Of a stretch of 64,000 nucleotides of DNA, positions 15,464 to 22,870 are shown in pieces. The position numbers and the translations under genes are program-made. The notes under the pieces are model-generated. The model ran no database searches. It was given only the letters and a program-made list of their open reading frames with translations, and was not told the origin of the DNA. The stretch's first letter is position 1; each line of letters begins with the position of its first letter. The stretch is from an uncultured Clostridia bacterium (GTDB taxonomy: Bacteria > Bacillota > Clostridia > TANB77 > CAG-465), in contig CALXJI010000006.1 of the NCBI GenBank assembly GCA_944388585.1, forward strand, positions 1-64,000. The letters are read 5' to 3'.

Positions 15464-15492
15464 TTTACTTTTGAAAAATTTTAGTGTATAAT
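15464..15492 (+). promoter_or_regulatory. Promoter of tRNA-Gly (first copy)
   Basis: TTTACT, 17 bp, TATAAT, ending 17 bp before the tRNA. Confidence 0.8.
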
Positions 15493-15509
15493 AGCATTAC
15501 ACTAAAAAT

Positions 15510-15585
15510 GCGGGAATAGCTCAGTTGATAGAGCGCTGCCTTGCCAAGGCAGAGGTCGCGGGTTTGAGCCCCGTTTCCCGCTCCA
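15510..15585 (+). tRNA. tRNA-Gly (GCC)
   Basis: 76 nt with an encoded CCA end. The acceptor stem GCGGGAA/TTCCCGC, D-loop AGTTGATA and anticodon loop TTGCCAA are all complete. It is identical to the copy at 17077. Confidence 0.97.
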
Positions 15586-15675
15586 TATAAAACAGAACAC
15601 ATATTATTAAGTATGAGTTCTTTTTTATTGATTTTTTTGTGGGTTAATGCTATTATTTTTATAAGAGGGAATAGT

Positions 15676-16698
15676 ATGGAGCGAAAAGTAAAGGAAAGAT
15701 CAAGTATAATTACTATAATTTTAGTAATTTTTATTTTTATAGTATTGACATTTTTAACTGTAAAAATATTAAATTTTTATAGTAATACACAAAAAAATTC
15801 GGATGAAGAATTATATTATTCACATTTAGATGAAGAAGATAAAATGAAAGAAGAATATGAGTACTTAAATGATGAATTAAATGGAATTTATGCTTTTGGA
15901 ATTTCTGATTCTAATGTGGTTGCAATAAAAGGAACAGATGAATATATAAATATTACTAGTATAGATGACTCAAAAGAATATGATTATTTGTATTATAATA
16001 GAAAATTGTATTTGTTAGAAAAAGATACAGGTACTATATCTGTAATACCACTTGATAGAGAATATAATATAGAATCACAGATCAACTTAGCTTGTATTGT
16101 AGATAGTTTTGAAGTATATAACGAAGATGTATATTATATTAGTAATGGTATATTATTTAAATATACAGATAATAACATAGAAGAAATTTGTAATAATGTA
16201 ACATCAAAAAAAATTATAATAAAAAATGATATGATATATTTATCTAAAAATAATACACTTGTTCAAATTGATATGCAGAAAAATGAAACTAATATACAAG
16301 ATAATGTTAAAGAAATTTATTATTATGATTATTATGAAAGAAATAAATTAGTATATGATGTTCAAATAGACGATGAAAACAATTTTAAAGGAGTATATAA
16401 TTTTTATACAAAAGAAATTACAAACTCTATAAAAAATGATGTATATTTTATTCCATATAATTCTTCTAATTATATTTATTTAACAAATGAAAAAGATAAA
16501 GTGATGTTAATAAATAAAGCAGGAAGTAGTAATATATTATATAGCTCAGAAAGTTATATAGATAATATAAGCTTTTTAAAGGATAAATATTTACAAATTA
16601 ATGAAGAAGATAGTTTAAAAATAATTAATATTGAAAATAAAGAAATTAGAAGTAGTGATAATCCTGAAATGATAAAAAATATAAGATACATAAAATAG
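15676..16698 (+). CDS. Membrane-anchored protein with repeated beta-strand domain, unknown
   Basis: 340 aa. A basic N-terminus followed by one membrane segment (about residues 10-34), then an extracellular region of short beta-strand repeats rich in Tyr, Asn, Asp and Ile, such as KLYLLEKDTGTISVIPLD, DVYYISNGILFKY and DMIYLSKNNTLVQIDM, resembling a beta-propeller of the DUF5050 kind. The ATG at 15676 is preferred because AGAGGGAATAGT precedes it; the frame is open further upstream only as a shadow of the tRNA 3' flank. The function is unknown; a surface-exposed binding role is likely. Confidence 0.7.
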   Translation: MERKVKERSSIITIILVIFIFIVLTFLTVKILNFYSNTQKNSDEELYYSHLDEEDKMKEEYEYLNDELNGIYAFGISDSNVVAIKGTDEYINITSIDDSKEYDYLYYNRKLYLLEKDTGTISVIPLDREYNIESQINLACIVDSFEVYNEDVYYISNGILFKYTDNNIEEICNNVTSKKIIIKNDMIYLSKNNTLVQIDMQKNETNIQDNVKEIYYYDYYERNKLVYDVQIDDENNFKGVYNFYTKEITNSIKNDVYFIPYNSSNYIYLTNEKDKVMLINKAGSSNILYSSESYIDNISFLKDKYLQINEEDSLKIINIENKEIRSSDNPEMIKNIRYIK

Positions 16699-16703
16699 AT
16701 TTT

Positions 16704-16743
16704 AATGAATGTACAAACATTTTAAAATGTTTGTACATTCATT
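16704..16743. terminator. Perfect 40-bp palindrome after 15676-16698
   Basis: Two 20-base arms beginning AATGAATGTACAAACATTTT are exact inverted copies with no spacer. It probably ends the preceding transcript, although the following T-run is poor. Confidence 0.65.
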
Positions 16744-16771
16744 ATTACTTCTAATTTTTCTTTTAAAACTA

Positions 16772-16800
16772 TTGACAAAATCCTACTGATTAGGTATAAT
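16772..16800 (+). promoter_or_regulatory. Perfect consensus promoter of the tRNA operon
   Basis: TTGACA, 17 bp, TATAAT, 19 bp before tRNA-Val. Confidence 0.9.
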
Positions 16801-16819
16801 AATACATGTCAAGATAAGT

Positions 16820-16895
16820 GGGCGCTTAGCTCAGTTGGGAGAGCATCTGCCTTACAAGCAGGGGGTCACAGGTTCGAGCCCTGTAGTGCCCACCA
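16820..16895 (+). tRNA. tRNA-Val (TAC)
   Basis: 76 nt with CCA. Acceptor stem GGGCGCT/AGTGCCC with one G-U pair, anticodon loop CTTACAA, first gene of a five-tRNA operon. Confidence 0.97.
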
Positions 16896-16908
16896 TTTAT
16901 TTGTTTAT

Positions 16909-16985
16909 GGCCTGGTAGTTCAGTTGGTTAGAACGCTAGCCTGTCACGCTAGAGGTCGTGGGTTCGAGCCCCATTCAGGTCGCCA
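16909..16985 (+). tRNA. tRNA-Asp (GTC)
   Basis: 77 nt with CCA. Anticodon loop CTGTCAC; the acceptor stem GGCCTGG/TCAGGTC contains two G-U pairs. The discriminator base is G, as expected for tRNA-Asp. Confidence 0.97.
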
Positions 16986-16993
16986 AAATTATC

Positions 16994-17069
16994 GGTCAGA
17001 TAGCTCAGTCGGTAGAGCAGGGGACTGAAAATCCCCGTGTCGGGGGTTCGATTCCCTCTCTGACCACCA
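16994..17069 (+). tRNA. tRNA-Phe (GAA)
   Basis: 76 nt with CCA. Anticodon loop CTGAAAA; acceptor GGTCAGA/TCTGACC. Confidence 0.97.
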
Positions 17070-17076
17070 GTTTTTT

Positions 17077-17152
17077 GCGGGAATAGCTCAGTTGATAGAG
17101 CGCTGCCTTGCCAAGGCAGAGGTCGCGGGTTTGAGCCCCGTTTCCCGCTCCA
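17077..17152 (+). tRNA. tRNA-Gly (GCC), second copy
   Basis: Identical over all 76 nt to the gene at 15510-15585, 1.6 kb away. Confidence 0.97.
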
Positions 17153-17203
17153 TTTTATATATTTTTGTAATAAAAAAATATATATTTAATATAATTTATT
17201 AAT

Positions 17204-17277
17204 GGCACCTTAGCCAAGTGGTAAGGCACGGCTCTGCAAAAGCCTGATCATCAGTTCGAATCTGATAGGTGCCTCCA
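17204..17277 (+). tRNA. tRNA-Cys (GCA)
   Basis: 74 nt with CCA. Anticodon loop CTGCAAA; discriminator base T as expected for tRNA-Cys. Last gene of the tRNA operon. Confidence 0.97.
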
Positions 17278-17290
17278 TATAGTAAATTTT

Positions 17291-17335
17291 TATAGGTTAA
17301 AATGTTTTTTAAACTTTTTAACCTATAATTTTTTT
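17291..17335 (+). terminator. Terminator of the tRNA operon
   Basis: TATAGGTTAAAA pairs with TTTTAACCTATA around a 13-base loop, followed by ATTTTTTT. Confidence 0.85.
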
Positions 17336-17377
17336 GTATTTATAATATATTAATTTAAGTATTAAAAGTTATATAGC

Positions 17378-17409
17378 AAAAAAGCTTATCATTTTTGATA
17401 AGCTTTTTA
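17378..17409 (-). terminator. Terminator of the PHP gene
   Basis: A 13-bp perfect stem (AAAAAGCTTATCA) with a four-base loop; T-runs on both sides allow function in both directions. Confidence 0.85.
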
Positions 17410-17432
17410 TACTAATATGAATTTAAATTTTT

Positions 17433-18311
17433 CTATGGTTTTACCCAATTTTCTATAGTTTCTTTAGGTATGTTCAAATTTCCTCTACCAGTTCCAATTT
17501 CAATGTCTGGCTTTTTGCTTCCATGATAATCACTACCACCACTAATATACATATTATTTTTCTTTGCATAATCTACTAAAATTTTCATTTCATTTTCATT
17601 TGCAGATGGATGAAAACATTCAATTCCATCTAATTCTTTTTCTTTTCTAAGTTCATTTATAAAAGTTAATGTATCATCAAATCTATATTCAAATGGATGT
17701 GCTAAAAAAGCTAGTCCACCAGCTTTATGTATTATATCTATTACATCATTATATTGTGGCTTTGGAGTATTATCTGAGCCAGTATAATATTCACTGTCTG
17801 GATTCATTAATCCTTTTCTAATGAAAGTATTTAATGATTGTGCAAACTCTCCAAGAATATCATAATTTTCTTTGTGTCTTATTAGCTCTTTATAAATATA
17901 AATGGTTATATAATCAGTTACAGGAATATCTTTTTCTATTTTACTTTCATCGTAAATAAGTCCTTTTTTATCACATATATCAAGTAATTTCTTTTTTGAT
18001 TCTTCTTGCTGTTTTTTTAATACTTCTTCTGAAAAGAATTTTTTTGACCATTCTTCTATTATTTCAGGCTTTTTTATTTTATATCCTAGAATTTCTATCT
18101 TCTTATTTTTAAATGTTGCGTTCATTTCAACACCTTTTATTATTTTACCTGAAAAGATATTTTTATACATAGCTTCATCTTCATATCCCTTACAAGTATT
18201 ATGATCTGTTATTGATATATATTCTAGCTTTTTTTCTTCACACATTTTTAATACTTCTTCTAATGTTTTATCTCCATCAGAATATGTTGTGTGTATATGC
18301 ATATCTATCAT
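17433..18311 (-). CDS. PHP-domain phosphoesterase
   Basis: 292 aa. Metal-binding PHP motifs are clear: DMHIHTTYSDG at the N-terminus, SITDHNT near residue 36, FLAHPFEYR near 205 and SGGSDYHG near 258. The fold and size match the YciV/TrpH-type phosphoesterases (nucleoside 3',5'-bisphosphate or short RNA hydrolysis), but with a long helical insertion in the middle; histidinol-phosphatase is less likely given the absence of a his operon. The ATG at 18311 is preferred over the GTG at 18320 because AGGAG is eight bases upstream of it. Confidence 0.85.
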   Translation of the reverse strand: MIDMHIHTTYSDGDKTLEEVLKMCEEKKLEYISITDHNTCKGYEDEAMYKNIFSGKIIKGVEMNATFKNKKIEILGYKIKKPEIIEEWSKKFFSEEVLKKQQEESKKKLLDICDKKGLIYDESKIEKDIPVTDYITIYIYKELIRHKENYDILGEFAQSLNTFIRKGLMNPDSEYYTGSDNTPKPQYNDVIDIIHKAGGLAFLAHPFEYRFDDTLTFINELRKEKELDGIECFHPSANENEMKILVDYAKKNNMYISGGSDYHGSKKPDIEIGTGRGNLNIPKETIENWVKP

Positions 18312-18454
18312 AAATATCACTCCTATTTGTACTATTTAAGCACGTATGTGCTAATTATATCACTAAAGTAAATGATAATCTATACTATATGAAAAATTAA
18401 GTTATTTGGAATATAATATAAAAAACAATTAGTTGCATTTTTATTTTAATATAA

Positions 18455-18483
18455 AAAAGACTCATGATTTTATTCATGAGTCC
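18455..18483 (-). terminator. Terminator overlapping the end of the 76-aa gene
   Basis: GACTCATGA and TCATGAGTC form the stem; on the minus strand T-residues follow. The left arm contains the last codons of the gene. Confidence 0.8.
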
Positions 18484-18700
18484 TTATACTATATTTTTTC
18501 TTTATAATTTTACCAATAAGTAAAAGTAAAATACTTGGAACAACAAATTCTACTAATCGTACAATAACAAATGCATAGAAAGGAGCAGATGTTTCAAAAG
18601 GATTATAGTTTGCATAGTCTATACATAGCATAATAATAAATACAAAAAATAATAACAAAGAAATTATATATAATATTTTATAAATATTTTGTTTAATCAT
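18470..18700 (-). CDS. Small membrane protein A, unknown
   Basis: 76 aa with two hydrophobic segments (about residues 7-28 and 45-66) and a basic C-terminus. AGGAGG lies at good spacing before the ATG. It follows the 63-aa membrane protein gene by 11 bp on the same strand, so they form a pair. No family recognised; two-protein sets of this size are often transporter-like or stress-associated, but nothing here decides it. Confidence 0.65.
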   Translation of the reverse strand: MIKQNIYKILYIISLLLFFVFIIMLCIDYANYNPFETSAPFYAFVIVRLVEFVVPSILLLLIGKIIKKKYSIRTHE

Positions 18701-18711
18701 AATTTAACCTC

Positions 18712-18903
18712 CTATATAGATAAATTATCACCTAAAAATATAATTGTACTAATAAAGAAAATAATAAAACTTAGTAAAAGAGAGGATATAAAAGCTAGAA
18801 ATATTTTTAGCGTAATTTTAGATTTACTTTTTATTAGTATAAAAAGTATTTGGATTATAAATATAATAAAAAATGAAATAATTCCAATAATTAAATTATT
18901 CAT
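18712..18903 (-). CDS. Small membrane protein B, unknown
   Basis: 63 aa with two hydrophobic segments separated by a short basic loop (LIKSKSKITLK). GAGGTGATTTT precedes the ATG. First gene of the two-gene unit with small membrane protein A. No family recognised. Confidence 0.65.
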   Translation of the reverse strand: MNNLIIGIISFFIIFIIQILFILIKSKSKITLKIFLAFISSLLLSFIIFFISTIIFLGDNLSI

Positions 18904-19020
18904 AAAATCACCTCAAATTTATATTTTAATTATAACATTTAATAAATTAATATTCTATATTTTACCAAAATATTTTATCAATATACTATTTACTTAATTA
19001 AAATTTAATGTTACAATATA

Positions 19021-19188
19021 AGTAGATAGAGAAACAAAGTATATGAAAATCTACAAGCATATGATAGGGAATCAGGAATAATGTAATCTGTGTCGAAGAC
19101 TCTATGTTTTGAGGATCCTAATGATTGCAACAAGATACCCACCTTTACACAAGGGTTTTATCATTATATCGTTATCTCTATCTTTTTT
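19021..19188 (+). ncRNA. ssrS: Structured RNA, probable 6S RNA
   Basis: The ends pair perfectly: GATAGAGA (19025-19032) with TCTCTATC (19175-19182), directly followed by TTTTTT, and a -10-like TACAAT lies just upstream of 19021. The length of about 165 nt, the long rod-like shape with an internal AATCA/TGATT helix, and the 3' hairpin region ACCCACCTTTACACAAGGGT resemble the 3' part of 6S RNAs, which bind housekeeping RNA polymerase. Alternatives are a cis-regulatory leader for the toxin-like gene immediately downstream, or an unknown RNA. The 303-bp gap 18904-19207 holds only this element. Confidence 0.6.
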
Positions 19189-19207
19189 ATTTATAAGGAG
19201 GAGTCTT

Positions 19208-19549
19208 GTGATAAAATTTATATTAGAGTTAAAAAAGTTTGATAATAAAGAACAAGAATTAATAAATCGGGCTTTAAAAAAATTGGAAAGACAAATAACA
19301 ACATTTGAAAGTACAGGTACACCTTTTGAAAAGATATTTAATAATGATGCTATAAAGTATGATGTGTTAGGAAAAGGTTTTTATACATATAAATTTGTTG
19401 CAGAAAATTCATCACAACTTAGAATATTGTATAGATTTGTGCGTACTGAAAATGGATTTGACATAGAATGTCATAAGGTTGAAGTAAAAAGAAGAAGTGG
19501 AAAAGGATATATAAAAGATTTTGAAGAATATGTTAAAAATTATGAATAG
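19208..19549 (+). CDS. RelE/HigB-superfamily toxin-like protein
   Basis: 113 aa. GTG start at 19208, preceded by AAGGAGGA; the frame further upstream lies inside the structured RNA. The C-terminal half has the fold signature of RelE/Gp49-type ribosome-dependent nucleases: KGFYTYKFVAENSSQLRILYRFV, then ECHKVEVKRRSGKGYIKDFEEYVK. No antitoxin-like HTH gene lies next to it on either side, which is unusual for a type II system. The gene begins 20 bases after the terminator of the structured RNA, so expression may depend on readthrough or on that RNA. It could also be a stand-alone RelE-fold protein with another role. Confidence 0.65.
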   Translation: MIKFILELKKFDNKEQELINRALKKLERQITTFESTGTPFEKIFNNDAIKYDVLGKGFYTYKFVAENSSQLRILYRFVRTENGFDIECHKVEVKRRSGKGYIKDFEEYVKNYE

Positions 19550-19574
19550 GCATCTTTAAAGGTGTCTATTTTTT
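19547..19574 (+). terminator. Terminator of the RelE-like gene
   Basis: ATAGGCATC pairs with GGTGTCTAT (two G-U pairs) over a seven-base loop, followed by TTTTTTC. The stem overlaps the stop codon. Confidence 0.7.
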
Positions 19575-19590
19575 CTTACAAAACTGTAAG
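19575..19590 (+). promoter_or_regulatory. Operator palindrome CTTACA-N4-TGTAAG (site 1)
   Basis: Inverted repeat upstream of the CmpB-like/response regulator/kinase operon. The same palindrome stands at 22013 before the ABC transporter genes. The form fits the T-N-ACA-N4-TGTAA type that BceR-like regulators bind in Bacillota (recalled). Confidence 0.7.
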
Positions 19591-19660
19591 GAAAAATAAA
19601 TATAAATTGATATCTAAATTAATTTTTTGTCGTTATAATAATTGTAAAGGGGAAATAATT

Positions 19661-20308
19661 ATGAAAGACAATAAATTAATTAAAGAAATAATGAAGATTT
19701 TTTGGATATTTGTTATTGGATGTATTATAGGATATATTACAGAAATGATTGTTGTATTTGTACAGAAGGGATTTTTTGAATCAAGACAGGGGCTTTTATA
19801 TGGACCATTTATACCAGTATATGGTATAGGTGCTGTGATATATTATTTATTTTTTAGTAAGGTAAAATGTAAGAATAAAGTTTATGCTTTTTTCTATACA
19901 ATGATTTTAGGTGGAGTTGTAGAGTTTTTATGCTCATATATTCAACAAAGATTATTTAATACAGTATCATGGAATTACTCAAATCTACCTTTTAACATTG
20001 ATGGTAGGACAAGCTTATTACATTGTACATATTGGGGGATTGCAGGAGTATTATATATAGCATATATTAGTCCGTTAATAGAAAAAATTGATCAAATTAT
20101 ATGTCAAAAGAAAGTAAAAATACTTACATATTTTGTTATGCTTTTTATGGTATTTAATATTTCAATATCATGTATTGCAGGTATAAGACAAAAAGAAAGA
20201 ATGAATAATATTCCACCGTCTAATGAGTTTGAAAAGTTTATAGATACGCATTATAATGATGATTATATGAATAGAATATATACAAATAAAATAGATGTCA
20301 TAGCATAA
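19661..20308 (+). CDS. CmpB-like (putative ABC transporter permease) membrane protein
   Basis: 215 aa with about six hydrophobic segments. The FWIFVIGCIIGYITEM start, ESRQGLLYGPFIPVYGIGAV and GGVVEFLCSYIQQRLFNTVSWNYSNLPFNIDGR match the CmpB-type membrane family often labelled putative ABC transporter permease, although no ATPase contact motif is known. The ATG at 19661 follows AAAGGGGAAAT; the earlier in-frame codons overlap the operator. It is the first gene of an operon with the response regulator 10 bases downstream, so it likely contributes to envelope stress sensing or resistance. Confidence 0.7.
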   Translation: MKDNKLIKEIMKIFWIFVIGCIIGYITEMIVVFVQKGFFESRQGLLYGPFIPVYGIGAVIYYLFFSKVKCKNKVYAFFYTMILGGVVEFLCSYIQQRLFNTVSWNYSNLPFNIDGRTSLLHCTYWGIAGVLYIAYISPLIEKIDQIICQKKVKILTYFVMLFMVFNISISCIAGIRQKERMNNIPPSNEFEKFIDTHYNDDYMNRIYTNKIDVIA

Positions 20309-20318
20309 GGAGGCAAGG

Positions 20319-20990
20319 ATGTATAAAATTATAATTGTAGAAGATGACATACAAATTAGAGAAGAACTAAAAATATTACTTGAAAATAGTGGATATATAG
20401 TTGAAGTAATAAAGGAATTTAATGATGTGGAAGAGAAAATTTTAAATAGTAATTCAAATCTTGTATTATTAGATATAAATTTACCAGATAAAGATGGATA
20501 TCATATATGTAGTAAAATTAGAGCGGTTTCTAAAATACCAATTATTTTTGTTACAAGTAGAAATAATTCTATGGATGAATTAAATGGAATAATGATAGGT
20601 GGAGATGATTATATAGAAAAGCCATATAACATTCCAATATTACTTGCTAGGATAAAGAATATCTTAAGTAGAACATATCAAAAAGAGGAAGATGAAATAA
20701 ATGTAAAGTATAAAGATATAGTATTAAATATATTAGATTCTACAGTATCGTATAAAGAAAGTAAAATGGAACTTTCTAGAACAGAATTTAAAATATTGTA
20801 TTATTTAATAAAAAATAGTAATAGGATAGTTCCTAGAATAGATATAGTAGAATATATGTGGGATAACCAATTGTATATAGACGATAATACTTTAAGTGTA
20901 AATATTACTAGGATAAGAGAAAAATTATCTCAAATACATGTAAAAGACTTGATTGAAACAAAGAGAGGACAGGGGTATAAACTAGTATGA
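20319..20990 (+). CDS. OmpR/PhoB-family response regulator (BceR-like)
   Basis: 223 aa. Receiver domain with VEDD acid pocket, phospho-acceptor Asp in LVLLDINLPDKDGY near residue 53, and the conserved Thr and Lys (FVTSRNN, EKPY). The C-terminal winged helix contains SRTEFKILYYLI and TKRGQGYKLV. It is overlapped by the kinase start by 4 bases. Size and partners (intramembrane-sensing kinase and a BceAB-type transporter) point to a BceR-like regulator that answers peptide antibiotics. It probably binds the two TTACA-N4-TGTAA palindromes. Confidence 0.9.
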   Translation: MYKIIIVEDDIQIREELKILLENSGYIVEVIKEFNDVEEKILNSNSNLVLLDINLPDKDGYHICSKIRAVSKIPIIFVTSRNNSMDELNGIMIGGDDYIEKPYNIPILLARIKNILSRTYQKEEDEINVKYKDIVLNILDSTVSYKESKMELSRTEFKILYYLIKNSNRIVPRIDIVEYMWDNQLYIDDNTLSVNITRIREKLSQIHVKDLIETKRGQGYKLV

Positions 20991-21997
20991 GTTTAGTAAA
21001 ATATATTAAAGATAAAATATTATATATTTTAGTATATGAAATATATTGTTTATTTATGGTATTATATTTAGATGCTATTAATGTGGGAACTTCGGAAATC
21101 ATTTTAATTACTGCAATTACTACATTTATAGCAGTATTTATCATGTTTTTAAATTATAATAAGAAAAACAGAATAATAAAAGAACTTAAACAAACAATAG
21201 ATAAACTAGATGAAAAATATTTAATAGGAGAAATAATGAAAAAACCAAGTAATTGTGAGTTACTTGAATATTATAAAATATTAAAGCTTGCAAATAAATC
21301 TATGTTAGATAAAATTGCACAGTCTCAAAGAAAGCAAAAAGAGTATAAAGAATATATAGAAAGCTGGGTACATGAAATAAAACTTCCAATAACATCTATA
21401 GATTTATATTGTAATAATAATAGAAATAATATAACTAGAAAGATTATTGAGGAGAATGCTAAGATAAATAATTATGTTGAACAAGCATTGTTTTATGCAA
21501 GGCTTGATAGTGTATCTAATGATTATATGATAAAAAAGACATCCTTAAATGAATGTGTAAATAATGTTATATCTAAAAATAAGAATGCTTTAATTCAAAA
21601 TAAAATAAAAATTGAAATTGAAGACTTGGATATAAAAGTATATACTGATGAAAAATGGCTAGAGTTTATATTAAATCAGATTGTAATTAATAGTATAAAA
21701 TATAAGAGCAATAGCAATGGTCCAATTATTTCTATATATCAAATGGAAAATAAAGAAAATGTTTGCTTATATATAAAAGATAATGGAATAGGTATAAAAA
21801 GTAGTGAAATAAATAGAGTGTTTGAAAAAGGATTTACAGGAACTAATGGTAGAAGAAATATTAAATCTACAGGAATTGGACTTTTTTTGTGTAAGAAACT
21901 TTGTGATGAGTTAGGTCTTGTTATACAAATAGAAAGTAGTGAGAGTGAGTATACAATAGTAAAAATAATAATACCAAAATATGAATATATAAGATAA
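20987..21997 (+). CDS. Intramembrane-sensing histidine kinase (BceS-like)
   Basis: 336 aa. Two membrane segments in the first 60 residues with almost no extracellular loop, the hallmark of intramembrane-sensing kinases. The phosphorylated His lies in SWVHEIKLPI near residue 126, and the ATP-binding domain shows N, G1 (DNGIGIKSSE) and G2 (STGIGLFLCKKL) boxes. Such kinases do not detect the drug directly but are controlled by their ABC transporter, encoded just downstream. The start overlaps the response regulator gene. Confidence 0.9.
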   Translation: MSLVKYIKDKILYILVYEIYCLFMVLYLDAINVGTSEIILITAITTFIAVFIMFLNYNKKNRIIKELKQTIDKLDEKYLIGEIMKKPSNCELLEYYKILKLANKSMLDKIAQSQRKQKEYKEYIESWVHEIKLPITSIDLYCNNNRNNITRKIIEENAKINNYVEQALFYARLDSVSNDYMIKKTSLNECVNNVISKNKNALIQNKIKIEIEDLDIKVYTDEKWLEFILNQIVINSIKYKSNSNGPIISIYQMENKENVCLYIKDNGIGIKSSEINRVFEKGFTGTNGRRNIKSTGIGLFLCKKLCDELGLVIQIESSESEYTIVKIIIPKYEYIR

Positions 21998-22012
21998 TTT
22001 TTTAAAAATATC

Positions 22013-22028
22013 CTTACAAAATTGTAAG
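22013..22028 (+). promoter_or_regulatory. Operator palindrome CTTACA-N4-TGTAAG (site 2)
   Basis: Same 6+4+6 arrangement as site 1 at 19575. It lies about 75 bp before the ABC ATPase gene and upstream of a TATAAT, as expected for an activated transporter promoter. Confidence 0.75.
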
Positions 22029-22102
22029 TCTAATTTAAGAAACTAGTATATTAAAATAAAAATCTTAATAATATAATATTTTTAAAGGAGAGTGCATAAA
22101 AA

Positions 22103-22870
22103 ATGGAAAATTTACTTGTAGTAGAAAGCATCCAAAAATATTATGGAAATAAAGAAAATATAACAAAAGCTATAAATGGTATTAGTTTTAATGTAAATAG
22201 TGGCGAGTTTATAGGAATAATGGGAGCTAGTGGTAGTGGAAAGACAACTCTATTAAATTGCATATCAACAATAGATAGTGTAAGTTCAGGACATATTTAT
22301 TTAGAAAATAAAGATATAACAAAAATAAAAGAAGAAGATATAGCAAAATTTAGAAGAGAAAATTTAGGGTTTATATTTCAAGACTTTAATTTATTAGATA
22401 CATTAACAGTAGAAGAAAATATTGCTTTAATACTTACAATAAATAAAGTACAACAAAAAGATATAGATAATAAAGTATTTGAGCTAGCTTTAAAACTTGG
22501 AATAGAAGATAGTTTAAATAAATATCCATATCAGATATCTGGTGGTCAAAGACAAAGATGTGCAGTGGCAAGAGCTATAATAAATAATCCAAAATTAATT
22601 CTTGCAGATGAACCTACAGGAGCTTTAGATTCAAAGTCTGCAAGACAATTATTAGATATTTTAAAAGAAATGAATGAAAAATTAAAGGCTACAATTTTGA
22701 TGGTTACACATGATCCTTTTTGTGCGAGTTATTGTAATAAAATATTATTTTTAAAAGATGGTAAAATATTTAATAAAATAGAGAAAGGAGAGAGAACTCA
22801 AAAAGAATTTTACAATAATATTTTAGATATCTTATCACTTCTTGGAGGTGATTTTAGAGATGTTAGGTAA
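22103..22870 (+). CDS. BceA-like ABC transporter ATPase
   Basis: 255 aa. Walker A GASGSGKTT near residue 42, Q-loop FIFQDFNL, signature QISGGQRQR near 145, Walker B LILADEPTGALD, and His of the switch in VTHDP. This is the MacB/LolD-type subfamily that partners with FtsX-fold permeases such as BceB, and the permease gene overlaps its 3' end. The pair probably frees lipid II-cycle intermediates from peptide antibiotics and also signals to the kinase. The start follows AAAGGAGAGTG. Confidence 0.9.
   Translation: MENLLVVESIQKYYGNKENITKAINGISFNVNSGEFIGIMGASGSGKTTLLNCISTIDSVSSGHIYLENKDITKIKEEDIAKFRRENLGFIFQDFNLLDTLTVEENIALILTINKVQQKDIDNKVFELALKLGIEDSLNKYPYQISGGQRQRCAVARAIINNPKLILADEPTGALDSKSARQLLDILKEMNEKLKATILMVTHDPFCASYCNKILFLKDGKIFNKIEKGERTQKEFYNNILDILSLLGGDFRDVR

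Noticed and set aside
18689..18997. Plus-strand frame opposite the two small membrane proteins
   Set aside because: No ribosome binding site, and the minus-strand genes have good sites and hydrophobic patterns.
19021..19188. T-box, THF or SAM riboswitch for the RelE-like gene
   Set aside because: None of the conserved motifs (such as AGGGTGG of T-boxes) is present; the 6S-like architecture fits better.
19208..19549. Type III toxin-antitoxin locus (RNA repeats before a toxin)
   Set aside because: The upstream RNA has no tandem repeats and the protein has a RelE-like rather than ToxN-like pattern.
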